A DNA stretch of 64,000 bases from CAWAND01 sp963807065. Lineage in GTDB: Bacteria > Chloroflexota > Anaerolineae > Anaerolineales > E44-bin32. How positions within the stretch are numbered: position 1 is the first letter of the stretch; the number at the start of each line of letters is the position of its first letter. This document shows, piece by piece, positions 8,450 to 17,474 of the stretch. The stretch spans positions 1,116,001 to 1,180,000 of the forward strand of contig CAWDZQ010000003.1 of the NCBI GenBank assembly GCA_963807065.1, given 5' to 3'. The position numbers and the translations under genes were made by a program. The notes beneath the pieces are model-generated. The model was not told the origin of the DNA, made no database searches, and worked only from the letters and a program-made list of their open reading frames with translations.

Positions 8450-10411
8450 ATGTCCAACAGGCTTCGTACAACCTGGAAAGCGCTTTCAACTGGCCACCGG
8501 CCGCTTCTCGCCCTGCTTGGGCTGGGTCTTTTGATTGGCGTGTGGTGCGGCCGAGACTACGGGATGTCCGTCGATGAGGAGCGGAACGCCGGGCTGGGAA
8601 GAATGGCGATCCAAACCTTCAGCGGCTCGCCAATCTATTTCGACCAACCCAGCCTGGATGAACACGGCCCGGCCTACTTCATGTTTTTCGCCGAGGCGTC
8701 TCAACTTATCGACCGCCTTTCGCCCCATTGGACCCTGCCCGACGGGCGCCACCTGACCAATTACCTGATGTTCTTGGTGGCCATTACCGCGTTCTACTTC
8801 TTGAGTCTGAGATACGTCTCCAGGAGGGCGGCCTGGGGAGCCGCCGCCCTATTCGCCACACAACCTCTCCTGTTTGGCCAAGCGTTCATCAACCAGAAAG
8901 ACATCCCCTTCCTCGCGCTTGTCCTATCCAGCCTGGCCGTCGGTCTGGCGGCCGCCGATCGCCTGGGTTGGTCCGCGGCCGAAGGGGGTCCTAGCCCAGC
9001 CAGCGACGAATCAGCTCCACGCTCGCAGGACCCCTGGGGAGAGTTACGTCGGATACCTGCCGGCCAAAGACTCTTCCTCGCGGCGGGTTTCGCGGTCGCA
9101 GTACTTGTCGCCGTGGACCTGGCCGTCGGCGGCTTCTTTCGAGGGATTGTCGAAGGGCTGGTCGTTTCAGCGTATGCGGGGCATGCGCCGTCCCTGGTGC
9201 AGGCCGCATTCGATAGGGTGGCCACAGACGCATACAAGACACCCCTGAGTCTGTACATTGACAAGCTGGGGGTGGCCTGGTTTGTCGTGCGCATGGCGGC
9301 TCCGGTGGGCCTGGGCGTCTTCAGCCTGGCCTTGCTGAACGTCGCCCTCCCCCGATCAGCAGCGGCTTGGGGGTGGTCCTGGCGCCAAATGCAGCTGCCG
9401 CGCAGTGCCGGGCTCCTGCTCGTTGCGGCGGTCCTTCTGGGCTTGACGATTTGCGTGAGGCAGCTCGGGTTGTTCTTCGGCGTATTGGTCAGCCTGTACG
9501 CGCTTTACCGTGGGCGCGCCCGGGCTGTGCTCCCGCTGGTCATCTATTGGCTGCTGGCGTATGCCGTGACCATCGCCACCTGGCCGTACCTGTGGCCGAA
9601 TCCGGTGACCAGGTTCGTCTCCAGCCTCTATTTGTCGGCCAACTTCCCGGACACCCATGTGACTTTGTATCGAGGCGCCTGGCTGCGGGCGGGGACTTAC
9701 CCGTGGTACTTCTTCCCCAACCTGGCAGGCATAGAGCTGACCGAGCCAGCCGTGGTGCTGATCCTTGGCGGTTTGTGGATCGGCGTTCGTCGCGTCGCGC
9801 GGCGTCCTTCTCGCACGCCTCAGAGCCTGCTGCTGGCCGCCTGGTTCGGCGTGCCACTCGTGGGGCTGATCGCCTTCCACATGACGACCTACGGCAACAT
9901 TACGCACTTGCTGTTCGTCCTTCCTGCGTTCTTCATATTCGCCGCCATGGGCCTTGAATTCGCGCTAACCCACCTGGCCCACGTGTGGGTCCGCGCTCTG
10001 CTCATCGCAGTCTGCCTCCTGCCAGGATTGTGGGGGATCATCACCCTGCATCCATATGAGTACATCTACGTCAACAGCTTCGCCGGCGGCGTAAGCGGGG
10101 CGGCCGGTTTCTACGAGCTGGACCGCTGGTGCGTTTCCCTCCGCGAGGCCATCCAAGATGTGAACCAAATCGCCCCTCAGGGTTCCACGGTCATGCTTCC
10201 CTCGTCCTACGATCAGGCGGTGCCTTTCGCCCGTCCCGACCTACGGCTGATAGACAATCGGACCAGCTACGACCAGGCCCAATTCGTCATCCAGTGCACG
10301 TGGATTCACGGCCTTGGCCCTTGGCCCGAGGGCGAATTCAAACCGATCGGGGAGGTCCGCCGTGGAAACGCCGTGCTGGCCAGTATCTGGCGCCGTCAAT
10401 CTCCCCCCTGA
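8450..10411 (+). CDS. GT39/ArnT-like integral membrane glycosyltransferase
   Basis: A 653-residue protein with a dozen or so membrane helices. The layout is that of polyprenyl-phosphate-sugar-dependent mannosyl/aminoarabinosyl transferases: one N-terminal helix (LLALLGLGLLIGVWCG), then a first outer loop with an acidic pair (GMSVDEERN, about 38-46). Next come many helices with short loops and a soluble C-terminal part (after ITLHPYEYIYVN). It would move a sugar from a lipid carrier to an acceptor on the outer face; the substrate cannot be told. I took the ATG at 8450, after AAGG; an in-frame TTG at 8417 is less likely. The gene stands alone, divergent from nuo. Confidence 0.7.
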   Translation: MSNRLRTTWKALSTGHRPLLALLGLGLLIGVWCGRDYGMSVDEERNAGLGRMAIQTFSGSPIYFDQPSLDEHGPAYFMFFAEASQLIDRLSPHWTLPDGRHLTNYLMFLVAITAFYFLSLRYVSRRAAWGAAALFATQPLLFGQAFINQKDIPFLALVLSSLAVGLAAADRLGWSAAEGGPSPASDESAPRSQDPWGELRRIPAGQRLFLAAGFAVAVLVAVDLAVGGFFRGIVEGLVVSAYAGHAPSLVQAAFDRVATDAYKTPLSLYIDKLGVAWFVVRMAAPVGLGVFSLALLNVALPRSAAAWGWSWRQMQLPRSAGLLLVAAVLLGLTICVRQLGLFFGVLVSLYALYRGRARAVLPLVIYWLLAYAVTIATWPYLWPNPVTRFVSSLYLSANFPDTHVTLYRGAWLRAGTYPWYFFPNLAGIELTEPAVVLILGGLWIGVRRVARRPSRTPQSLLLAAWFGVPLVGLIAFHMTTYGNITHLLFVLPAFFIFAAMGLEFALTHLAHVWVRALLIAVCLLPGLWGIITLHPYEYIYVNSFAGGVSGAAGFYELDRWCVSLREAIQDVNQIAPQGSTVMLPSSYDQAVPFARPDLRLIDNRTSYDQAQFVIQCTWIHGLGPWPEGEFKPIGEVRRGNAVLASIWRRQSPP

Positions 10412-10484
10412 TCTCCTTCGCCAGTGGCCCGCATCGCCTCATGCCTACCCCTGGCAGGGCGGCCAACCGCCATCCGCGGCGTTT

Positions 10485-10500
10485 TGTGAATATTTTCACA
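10485..10500. promoter_or_regulatory. Perfect TGTGA-N6-TCACA palindrome (Rex- or CRP-like operator)
   Basis: The stretch TTGTGAATATTTTCACAA (10484-10501) matches the published Rex consensus TTGTGAANNNNTTCACAA at every fixed position, and also the CRP core TGTGA-N6-TCACA. It lies in a 156-base intergenic region, centred about 75 bases before the start of the first FemAB-like gene. Which regulator family binds it cannot be decided from sequence. Confidence 0.6.
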
Positions 10501-10552
10501 ACCATGGACAATGCCGCAAGCACCTCCCCGATCGTGCTTGGTTTGTGCGTGA

Positions 10553-10567
10553 TGGTAGAATCCCGGC
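10553..10567 (+). promoter_or_regulatory. Extended -10 promoter giving a probable leaderless mRNA
   Basis: TGGTAGAAT (10553-10561) is an extended -10 element. Exactly six bases separate the hexamer from the GTG start codon at 10568, so transcription would begin at or next to the start codon. No ribosome-binding sequence is present before the GTG, which fits a leaderless message. No good -35 hexamer is visible. Confidence 0.5.
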
Positions 10568-11560
10568 GTGACGGCACGGGTCGCTGCCGACGAATGGCAG
10601 GCATACCTCCAATCCCATCCACAGGCTCATCTCCTCCAAACCGAGGCTTGGGGCGAGCTCAAGTCTGACCACGGATGGTCCTACGAACGGATCCTGGCGG
10701 GCCCGGCCGGCGCGCTTATCCTGTACCGGCGGCTCCCCCTGGGGCTCACTCTGGCTTACATCCCCAAGGGGCCGGTAGACGCGTGGCTGCCGTCCTTGAT
10801 CCCAGTCCTGGACGAGGCATGCCGCGCTCACGGTGCCTTTGTGCTGAAGATCGAACCTGATGACACTGACACGCAGTTTGACCCTCACCTGATGGCAGCC
10901 CATGGCTTTCGGACCAGCAGCCACACAGTCCAACCCAGGCGGACTCTGGTGGTTGATCTGTCCGCCGAGGAAGACCACATCCTGGACCAAATGCATCCGA
11001 AGACGCGGTACAACATCCGCCTCGCCGGCCGCAAGGGCGTCACGGTTCGACCCTGGGCCGACCTGGATGCCTTTGGGCAGATGATGAATCGCACCGGCGA
11101 ACGCAACCAATTCGGCGTCCATCTGGCGGCATATTACGAGCGGGCCTACGCATTGTTCCAGCCCCAAGGTCAGTGCGAAGTGTTGGTGGCCGAATACGAT
11201 GGCCAGCCGCTGGCAGCCGTCATGGTGTTCGCCCGCGGCCGCCGGGCATGGTACTTCTATGGAGCTTCGCTGGACCTCGAACGCCAGCGCATGCCAACCT
11301 ATCTCCTGCAGTGGGAGGCGATGCGCTGGGCAAAGGCCAAGGGCTGTTCGGAGTACGACTTGTGGGGGGTGCCAGATGAGGATCAAGACACATTGGAAGC
11401 TCACTTCACCCACCGAACCGATGGATTATGGGGCGTCTACCGCTTCAAGCGTGGGTTTGGTGGCCGCTTGGAGCGGACGCCCGGCGCTTGGGACCGAGTT
11501 TACAAACCCCTGGCCTACTTGATCTACCGCCTGGCCGCCCAGCGGCGACTGCAGGGTTGA
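10568..11560 (+). CDS. FemAB/FemX-like peptidyltransferase (lipid II:glycyltransferase family)
   Basis: A 330-residue protein of the FemABX family, two GNAT folds in tandem, which adds amino acids from aminoacyl-tRNA to the peptidoglycan stem peptide in the cytoplasm. Typical features are LLQTEAWGELKSDHGW (about 22-37), YIPKGP, KTRYNIRLAGRKGVTVR (about 144-160), AAVMVFARGRRAWYFYGAS, LLQWEAMRWAKAKGCSEYDLWGVPDE and YRFKRGFGG. The last two are near-signature for the family. It starts with GTG without a leader and is followed after three bases by a second family member, so they form one transcription unit. The amino acid and acceptor are unknown. Confidence 0.88.
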   Translation: MTARVAADEWQAYLQSHPQAHLLQTEAWGELKSDHGWSYERILAGPAGALILYRRLPLGLTLAYIPKGPVDAWLPSLIPVLDEACRAHGAFVLKIEPDDTDTQFDPHLMAAHGFRTSSHTVQPRRTLVVDLSAEEDHILDQMHPKTRYNIRLAGRKGVTVRPWADLDAFGQMMNRTGERNQFGVHLAAYYERAYALFQPQGQCEVLVAEYDGQPLAAVMVFARGRRAWYFYGASLDLERQRMPTYLLQWEAMRWAKAKGCSEYDLWGVPDEDQDTLEAHFTHRTDGLWGVYRFKRGFGGRLERTPGAWDRVYKPLAYLIYRLAAQRRLQG

Positions 11561-11563
11561 GGC

Positions 11564-12674
11564 ATGCCTCCTTCGATGCGCCAGATCACCGCGCAGCCGG
11601 AGTGGGACAAGCTCGTCCTTGCCCTCCCCAACCCACACCTGCTCCAATCCTGGCTATGGGGTGAGATCAAGCACAAGTTCGGATGGCTCCCCCGGCGCTG
11701 GGCCTGGGAGGACGCAAACGGGTCACCGGTGGCCGCCGCCCAACTCCTCGAGCGGCGTCTGCCCGGTCCCGTGCCGGTGTCCGTCCTGTACGCACCCAAG
11801 GGCCCTTTGATGGACTGGGACAATGAGGAACTGCGAGCCAAGGTCCTGGCCGACCTGGAGCACCAGGCGGCAGCCAGGGGCGTTGTCCAATTGAAAATCG
11901 ATCCCGACCTCCCGGTGGGTTCTGGGCTGCCCGGCGGAGAAGATCACCGGCCAAACCCCACCGGCTTGGCCGTCAAGGCCCTGCTGCAAGGTCGCTCATG
12001 GGCGGCTTCCGACGAGAACATCCAGTTCGCCAACACCATGATCGTGGATTTGCGTCCTGATCAGGACGACCTGCTGGCGGGCATGAAACAGAAGAACTCG
12101 CTACAACGTCAGGTTGGCGCGGCGCAAGGGAGTCGAGGTCAGGTTCGGTTCGGCCGACGACCTCAACCTGCTTTACCGGATGTATGCCGAAACCTCTGTG
12201 CGGGATGCATTTGTGATCCGCGGCGAGAGCTACTACAAGGAAGTCTGGGGACGTTTTATCCAGGCCGACCAGGCACAGCCGCTGATCGCCGAAGCGGAAG
12301 GTGAACCGGTGGCCGCCCTGATGGTGTATGCCTTCGGAAGGACAGCCTGGTACCTCTACGGCATGTCGCGCGACGCACAGCGCGAGAAGATGCCCAATTA
12401 TTTGCTCCAGTGGGAGGCCATGCTCTGGGCCAAGGCACGCGGATGTGAGCGCTACGACCTGTGGGGTGCCCCGGACGCATTTGATGAGACCGACCCGATG
12501 TGGGGCGTCTACCGGTTTAAGGAAGGCTTCAACGCCCGCGTCGTCCGCACGATCGGGCCCTGGGACTACACCGCTCATAGGCTCCTGTATGGCGCCTACA
12601 CCAAGGTGCTCCCCCGCCTGCTGTCGGCGATGAGGCGAAGAGGTCGGCGACAGACGGCGGAACTGCTGGACTGA
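11564..12674 (+). pseudogene. Second FemAB-like transferase, frameshifted
   Basis: This is a paralogue of the preceding gene, read in two frames. The first part, from ATG 11564, matches up to KQK (LLQSWLWGEIKHKFGW, YAPKGPLMDW). The second part, after about 12096, continues with the expected TRYNVRLARRKGVEVRF and ends LLQWEAMLWAKARGCERYDLWGAPD and YRFKEGF. One extra A in AAGAACTCGC (12092-12101) breaks the frame; removing it restores a full-length protein of about 369 residues. Either a sequencing error or a recent mutation; both halves still look under selection. If intact, it would act with its neighbour in building or branching the peptide bridge. Confidence 0.8.
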
Positions 12675-12766
12675 GGCCGAAAGGTGGACCGTTCAGCAGG
12701 AGGTAGGAATCGTGCCCGAGGCGTGGCCGGCCACGGGCTCTGGCTTCGAAGGCCCAAGGAGGCCCC

Positions 12767-13732
12767 ATGTCGCTTGCCGACCTGCCTCGAGTCAAGTTGG
12801 CTTACCTTCCCACTCCACTTGAGAGTCTGCCAAGACTCAGCGCCGAGCTGGGAGGCCCTGAGATTTGGATCAAGCGGGACGATCAGACCGGCCTTGCCTT
12901 CGGCGGGAACAAGACTCGCAAGCTCGAGTACCTCGTCGCCGAGGCCCAGGAGCAAGGCGCCGATCTCCTAATCACCACCGGCGCACCGCAATCGAATCAC
13001 TGCCGGCAGACTGCGGCCGCCGCGGCCAGGCTGGGCATGGAATGTCACCTGGCCTTGATGGGCGACCCGCCGCCTGCCGTGACGGGGAATATTTTGTTGG
13101 ACCAACTTGTCGGTGCCGAAATCCATTGGACGCACGGTGCTGACCCCGGTCCACTGCTCGATGCCACTTTCGAGCGGGCCCGGCAAGACGGCCGACATCC
13201 TTACCAGATTCCGTACGGAGGATCCAGCCCGACTGGAATCGCAGGCTACGTTGGAGCCATGCACGAACTCAGCCAACAGAGCCAGAGCTTCGATGTGATC
13301 GTCCTGGCGTCGTCGTCCGGAGGCACCCAGGCCGGCCTGATGGTGGGGGCTCGACAGATCGGGTTTGAGGGAAGGATCATGGGGATCAGCGTCGACCGCC
13401 CTGCCGAAGAACTGGGAGCCACGGTGGCCGACCTGGCCACCCAGACAGCCGATCGGCTCTCACTCGGAACCACCTTTGGTGCGGATGACGTGGAGATCGA
13501 TGACCGGTTTCTTGGGGGCGGCTACGCCGTCGTCGGCGACCTCGAGCGACAGGCCATTCGACGATTCGCCCGGCTGGAGGGCATCCTTCTCGATCCGGTC
13601 TACACCGGCAGGGCGGCCGGCGGGCTGCTGCGCTCGATCGAAGACGGCGAATTCGACCGAAACGCCAGGATCCTGTTCTGGCACACAGGGGGTACACCTG
13701 CCCTGTTTGCCTTCGCTGATCAGCTCGTTTGA
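12767..13732 (+). CDS. dcyD: D-cysteine desulfhydrase / ACC deaminase-type PLP enzyme
   Basis: A 321-residue fold-type II PLP enzyme. The PLP lysine lies in LAFGGNKTRKLEYL (about 43-56), followed by the conserved TTGAPQSNHCRQTAAAAA. PYGGSSPTGIAGY and ASSSGGTQAGLMVG are also present, and LDPVYTGRAAGG and WHTGGTPALF form the C-terminal end. Members either convert D-cysteine to pyruvate, H2S and ammonia, or open 1-aminocyclopropane-1-carboxylate; sequence alone does not separate them well, and I favour desulfhydrase. Expected to be cytoplasmic. It follows the FemAB pair after about 90 bases and overlaps the 3' end of the convergent cyclase gene by 13 bases. Confidence 0.85.
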   Translation: MSLADLPRVKLAYLPTPLESLPRLSAELGGPEIWIKRDDQTGLAFGGNKTRKLEYLVAEAQEQGADLLITTGAPQSNHCRQTAAAAARLGMECHLALMGDPPPAVTGNILLDQLVGAEIHWTHGADPGPLLDATFERARQDGRHPYQIPYGGSSPTGIAGYVGAMHELSQQSQSFDVIVLASSSGGTQAGLMVGARQIGFEGRIMGISVDRPAEELGATVADLATQTADRLSLGTTFGADDVEIDDRFLGGGYAVVGDLERQAIRRFARLEGILLDPVYTGRAAGGLLRSIEDGEFDRNARILFWHTGGTPALFAFADQLV

Positions 13733-15459
13733 CTGGACTCGATCAGTTCGAACACCTCGACCGGCTTGTTCTTCCCTTCCAATACCAGGTTGGGGATCGG
13801 CCGGACATGCGGTCGTTTGGGCAGCCTGTCGATCGTGCTGCTTGAAACCAGGATTTGGCCCGGCTCGGCGTTTTCCTGCAGCCGCTTGGCGGTGTTGACG
13901 CTGTCCCCAATGGCCGTGTAATCCAGCCGGGTCTGGCTTCCCACCAGGCCTAGCAACGCCTCCCCGGTGTGGACGCCGATTCGGAACGACAAGCGAAACT
14001 CAGGGTCGAGCCCTCGGTGTAGGTTGCCGACCGACCGGCGGATTTGACTTGCGGCCCGAAGGGCCCGCTCGGCATGATCCTCTTGAGCCACGGGTGCGTT
14101 GAACCAGGCCATCACCGCGTCGCCCATGAACTTGTCGACGGTGCCTTCCTCGGCGAGCACGGCTTCTGCCGCTGCCGCCAGGTAGAGGTTCAGGAGGGAA
14201 ACGAGCGCCTCCGGGCCGACGCTCTCGCTGAAACTGGTGAACCCACGCAGGTCGGCGAACACGGTCGTGATCTCCCTGACCTGCCCTCCCAACTGCAGGC
14301 TGTCCGGGTCGAGTTGATCGATGACCGCCGGAGAGACCATGCGGTCAAATAGCCGCTTCTGAGCCTCAAGCCGCCGGCGTTCGGTCAAGTCTTCGAGGAC
14401 GATGGCCACCCCCCGAGTCCCCCGCTCGGCACTCTTAAGGGGCCCGAGACTGAAGCTCAAGGTCACCGGACCTCGCTTGGACAGGTCCCCCGTCACTTCA
14501 ATTCCCACGTGCCGCCGATCGGTGGTGCGCACATCCGCCAATTGGTCCGAAAGCTGGTCGCCGACCATCGGCAGCGCCTCCGCCAGGGACACACCCAGCA
14601 ACTGATCTTTCGTCTGGCCCAGTATGCGCTCGGCGGCCCGGTTGACCAGCGTGACCTTGCTATCAAGGTCGGCCGTGACCACCCCGCTGGCCACCGAGGC
14701 GAAGACATCTTCCATAAAGTTCTTGAGATCCGTGACTTCGACCAGGCTCTGCCGTACCGACTCGAACAAGCGGGCATTCTCCAGTGCTACGGCGGCCTGA
14801 TTGGCAAAAGCCGAAATCAACTGCCGTTCCTTCTCACTGAACTGCGCTTCCTTGACCTTGTTGTCGGCGTAGATGACCCCGGTCAGCTTCCCCTTGACCT
14901 TCAGAGGGACACAAAGAATCGAGGTCAGGTTGTAGGCAATGATGCTCTCGTTGGCTCCGAAGCGTGGGTCCGATTGAGCATTGCTTGTCAGAATGGCTTC
15001 GCCTGACGACAACACCCTTTCCACGATAGTCCGGCTGAACTCGACTTCGAGGTCATCCAGCGACTCGCGTTCCCAATTCCTGGCCGCCACGGTCTGCATG
15101 TTGCCGGCATCATCCCGCAACATCATGAACACTCTTTGAGCGCCGGTCAGGCGGACCAGGGTGTCGATGACTTCGGTGAGCACGACCTCCAGTTCCAGGG
15201 AGGAATTGATCACCTGGCCGATCTGCGCGAGGGCGGTCAGCCCCCTCCTTTCCCGCTCCCTTTCTTCCATTGTCTGCTGTATGACGAGCAAAGTGCCGCT
15301 CATCTGCCGCAAGTTCTCCAGAACACCCTCAGGGAGATGGTGACCGGCGCGCCCCAGCCGCGCCTCGGCCAGCGCAAGCTTGGCGCGCAATTCTTCCGCG
15401 CTGCGGCTCATACGTGCCAGATGTTCTTCAACGGAGGGATGAAAGGTCGGATCGGCCAC
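13720..15459 (-). CDS. GAF-PAS sensor class III adenylate cyclase
   Basis: A 579-residue soluble protein. It has an N-terminal coiled coil (about 10-75), a GAF domain (about 75-235, ending FANQAAVALENARLFESVRQ), a PAS domain (about 245-365, AAERILGQTKDQLLG) and a C-terminal nucleotide cyclase domain (about 385-575). In the cyclase, the metal Asp residues are in FADLRGFTSFSE and KFMGDAVMAWF. The Lys before FMGD and the DYTAIGDSVNTAKRL segment point to ATP, so the product is probably cAMP. No membrane segment is seen, so it likely senses a cytoplasmic small molecule. It is the only cAMP-making gene in a window that also carries CRP-like palindromes. Confidence 0.88.
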   Translation of the reverse strand: MADPTFHPSVEEHLARMSRSAEELRAKLALAEARLGRAGHHLPEGVLENLRQMSGTLLVIQQTMEERERERRGLTALAQIGQVINSSLELEVVLTEVIDTLVRLTGAQRVFMMLRDDAGNMQTVAARNWERESLDDLEVEFSRTIVERVLSSGEAILTSNAQSDPRFGANESIIAYNLTSILCVPLKVKGKLTGVIYADNKVKEAQFSEKERQLISAFANQAAVALENARLFESVRQSLVEVTDLKNFMEDVFASVASGVVTADLDSKVTLVNRAAERILGQTKDQLLGVSLAEALPMVGDQLSDQLADVRTTDRRHVGIEVTGDLSKRGPVTLSFSLGPLKSAERGTRGVAIVLEDLTERRRLEAQKRLFDRMVSPAVIDQLDPDSLQLGGQVREITTVFADLRGFTSFSESVGPEALVSLLNLYLAAAAEAVLAEEGTVDKFMGDAVMAWFNAPVAQEDHAERALRAASQIRRSVGNLHRGLDPEFRLSFRIGVHTGEALLGLVGSQTRLDYTAIGDSVNTAKRLQENAEPGQILVSSSTIDRLPKRPHVRPIPNLVLEGKNKPVEVFELIESSQTS

Positions 15460-15733
15460 TGGTGATCTCCCGAAGACGAGCCTGTGAGAGAAGGGGTTTG
15501 ATTATAGGCGTTGCGGATATCAGAGACAACTTCGCGGGAGCCCGGTCACGGCCCCTTCCCCGTCTTTGGCTCCCGCGCCGATCCGATCCATACAATCTCC
15601 CTCGCTCGATTTGGTCAGGCAAGGCTGCAAATGTACCTGTGCACCTTTTGGCTCCTTATGCAACTGGGCAAGCAACGCCCACCGGCGATAGAATAGGCTG
15701 CCATCCGACACAATCACTGGGAGTTATTGGGAC
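15460..15733. promoter_or_regulatory. Divergent promoter region
   Basis: A 274-base gap between the cyclase (minus) and a membrane glycosyltransferase (plus). TAGAAT at 15689-15694 is a good -10 for the plus gene, 40 bases before its ATG, and GGGAG just upstream of the start is a possible ribosome-binding site. No other structure is evident. Confidence 0.35.
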
Positions 15734-17474
15734 ATGAGCTCGAACGCCGCCGATTCTGGGCTCTCAAACGACGAGGCCGCACCGATGGGTGTTTCCAGGC
15801 GACAGATCTATGTGTTGCTGGCAATCCTTGCCATCCAGATGATCCTGGTCTCACCCACGCTATTGCCGAGTTTCCCGCAAATCAACCCCTTCGACGAGGC
15901 CAAGTACATTGTTAGCGGAAGGCAGCTGCTCCAATTCGAAGTCAGGGATCTGGCATGGGGTCCGCTGGTCGCCGTGCTTTACGCTCCGCTTCACCTGATT
16001 ATCGGGGCGTCCCCGGATTGGTTCATGCTCGAGACGTGGGGAGGGCGCCTGGTCCTCTTCGTTTTCCTGTGGCTGACGACCATGACGGCAGGTCTGGAGC
16101 TGCGCGCTCATGTCCACCCCTACATCCTTGCCGGGCTTCTGTTCGTAAGCGTCCCCTTCTTCTCGATCGTCGCCAACCAGAGCGATGCCCTTTTCGCCGG
16201 GTTTGCCGCCCTGGCCTTATCCAGGCTGTTGGCGTTCCACCGGTCACATCGTCTTTCTTCAGTTGCCTGGGGATCCCTGATGGTCGGCCTGGCCGTCCTG
16301 AGTCGAGCTGAGGCAATCCTTTTACTCGGGCTATTCCCCGTACTGGTCCTAGCGCTTGGATTTCGCCACACACCACCCGCCCGACTGGCGGCGAGCGCGG
16401 TGCTTCCTGCGCTGGCCGTTTTGGCGTTGTATCTCGTGTTGTTCCGCTGGTCAACGGGGTCTTTCAACTTGGGATTCCAGGGGAAGGCGTATGAACTCAT
16501 TTGAGACCAATCAATCCGTGACCACCGGTGGGAACGTGGCGGCGGGCAAGGCCGAGGCTCGCCGTCTGTATGGGACATCTGAAGAGAATGACCACTCGGT
16601 GTTCCGAGCCATCATGAGAAACCCAGGAGCCTTCGCCCGCAGGTTGTGGGCTAGCGCCAAGACGATACCCGATCTTTACCTCTCCTTCTTTGAGAGCCGG
16701 CTGGGACCGGCCATAATGATCTTGGCCATGTGGGGGATTGTGCGCCTCTTACGGGCTGGACGTTTGGATGTCCTGGCCGTCCTGGCCGTCTGGGCGATCG
16801 AACCGTTGAGTTCAATCGCGTTTCTGACTCGGCACCTAGTGCCACAGTTGACTTACATGGTCCTGGTGCTTAGCGCCGTCGGGTTGGGCGCCATGGTCTG
16901 GCCGAAAACCGCAACAATGCATTGGTTGCACCTAGGGAGCTGGGTCGCCCTTGCGTTGTTCGGCCTGCTTGACGCCAAGCTCGCTCTGATGGTTGCCGGG
17001 CTGACTGTGCTCTTGGCAATGGCACTGGCTGATTTGCTCAACGCAACTTCGTCACCAACTTCGGCCCGATCGGTGGTTCCATTGCTTTTGTTGCTTGCAG
17101 TTGGCGTGATGCTGAGAACGGGCTTTTCCTTCCCCAACTACACCTCCTTGGGAACCACCAGCGAGGAGCAGGCCATTCACTTCCTGGAGAGCCATGTCCC
17201 CCCTAACTCGTTGGTGATGGCCCCCTACCCGGGTCCGGCCCTCGCAGCCAAAATGGTTGACATTAGACTGGGTGAAGTCCCGAACGACGCTCGAGCCCCT
17301 GATGCTTTTTTGTCTTGGATGGGCGATAAGGGCATCGATGCCATCTACCTGGACCAGCGCCTTAAGGGATCGGAGGAGGTTTACAGACTGATCGATGGAA
17401 TGGCAGGGGGGCGGATCAGGGTCGCTTATACGTCCGACGATGGGCGAATCCGTATCCTGCTCCCGCCAGGCTGA
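15734..17474 (+). pseudogene. Polytopic membrane glycosyltransferase-like protein, frameshifted
   Basis: Reads in two frames. The first, 256 codons from ATG 15734, has a short N-tail, a helix (IYVLLAILAIQMILVSPTLL) and a first loop with NPFDEAKYI, an acidic motif as in ArnT/PMT-type transferases. More helices follow, and it then stops after QGKAYELI. The second frame continues with SFETNQSVTTGG and about 300 residues of further helices and a soluble tail with LESHVPPNSLVMAPYPG. Deleting one base in TATGAACTCATTT (16489-16501) joins them as QGKAYDSFETNQ, giving about 580 residues. The substrate is unknown. A sequencing error is as likely as a real mutation. Confidence 0.7.
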
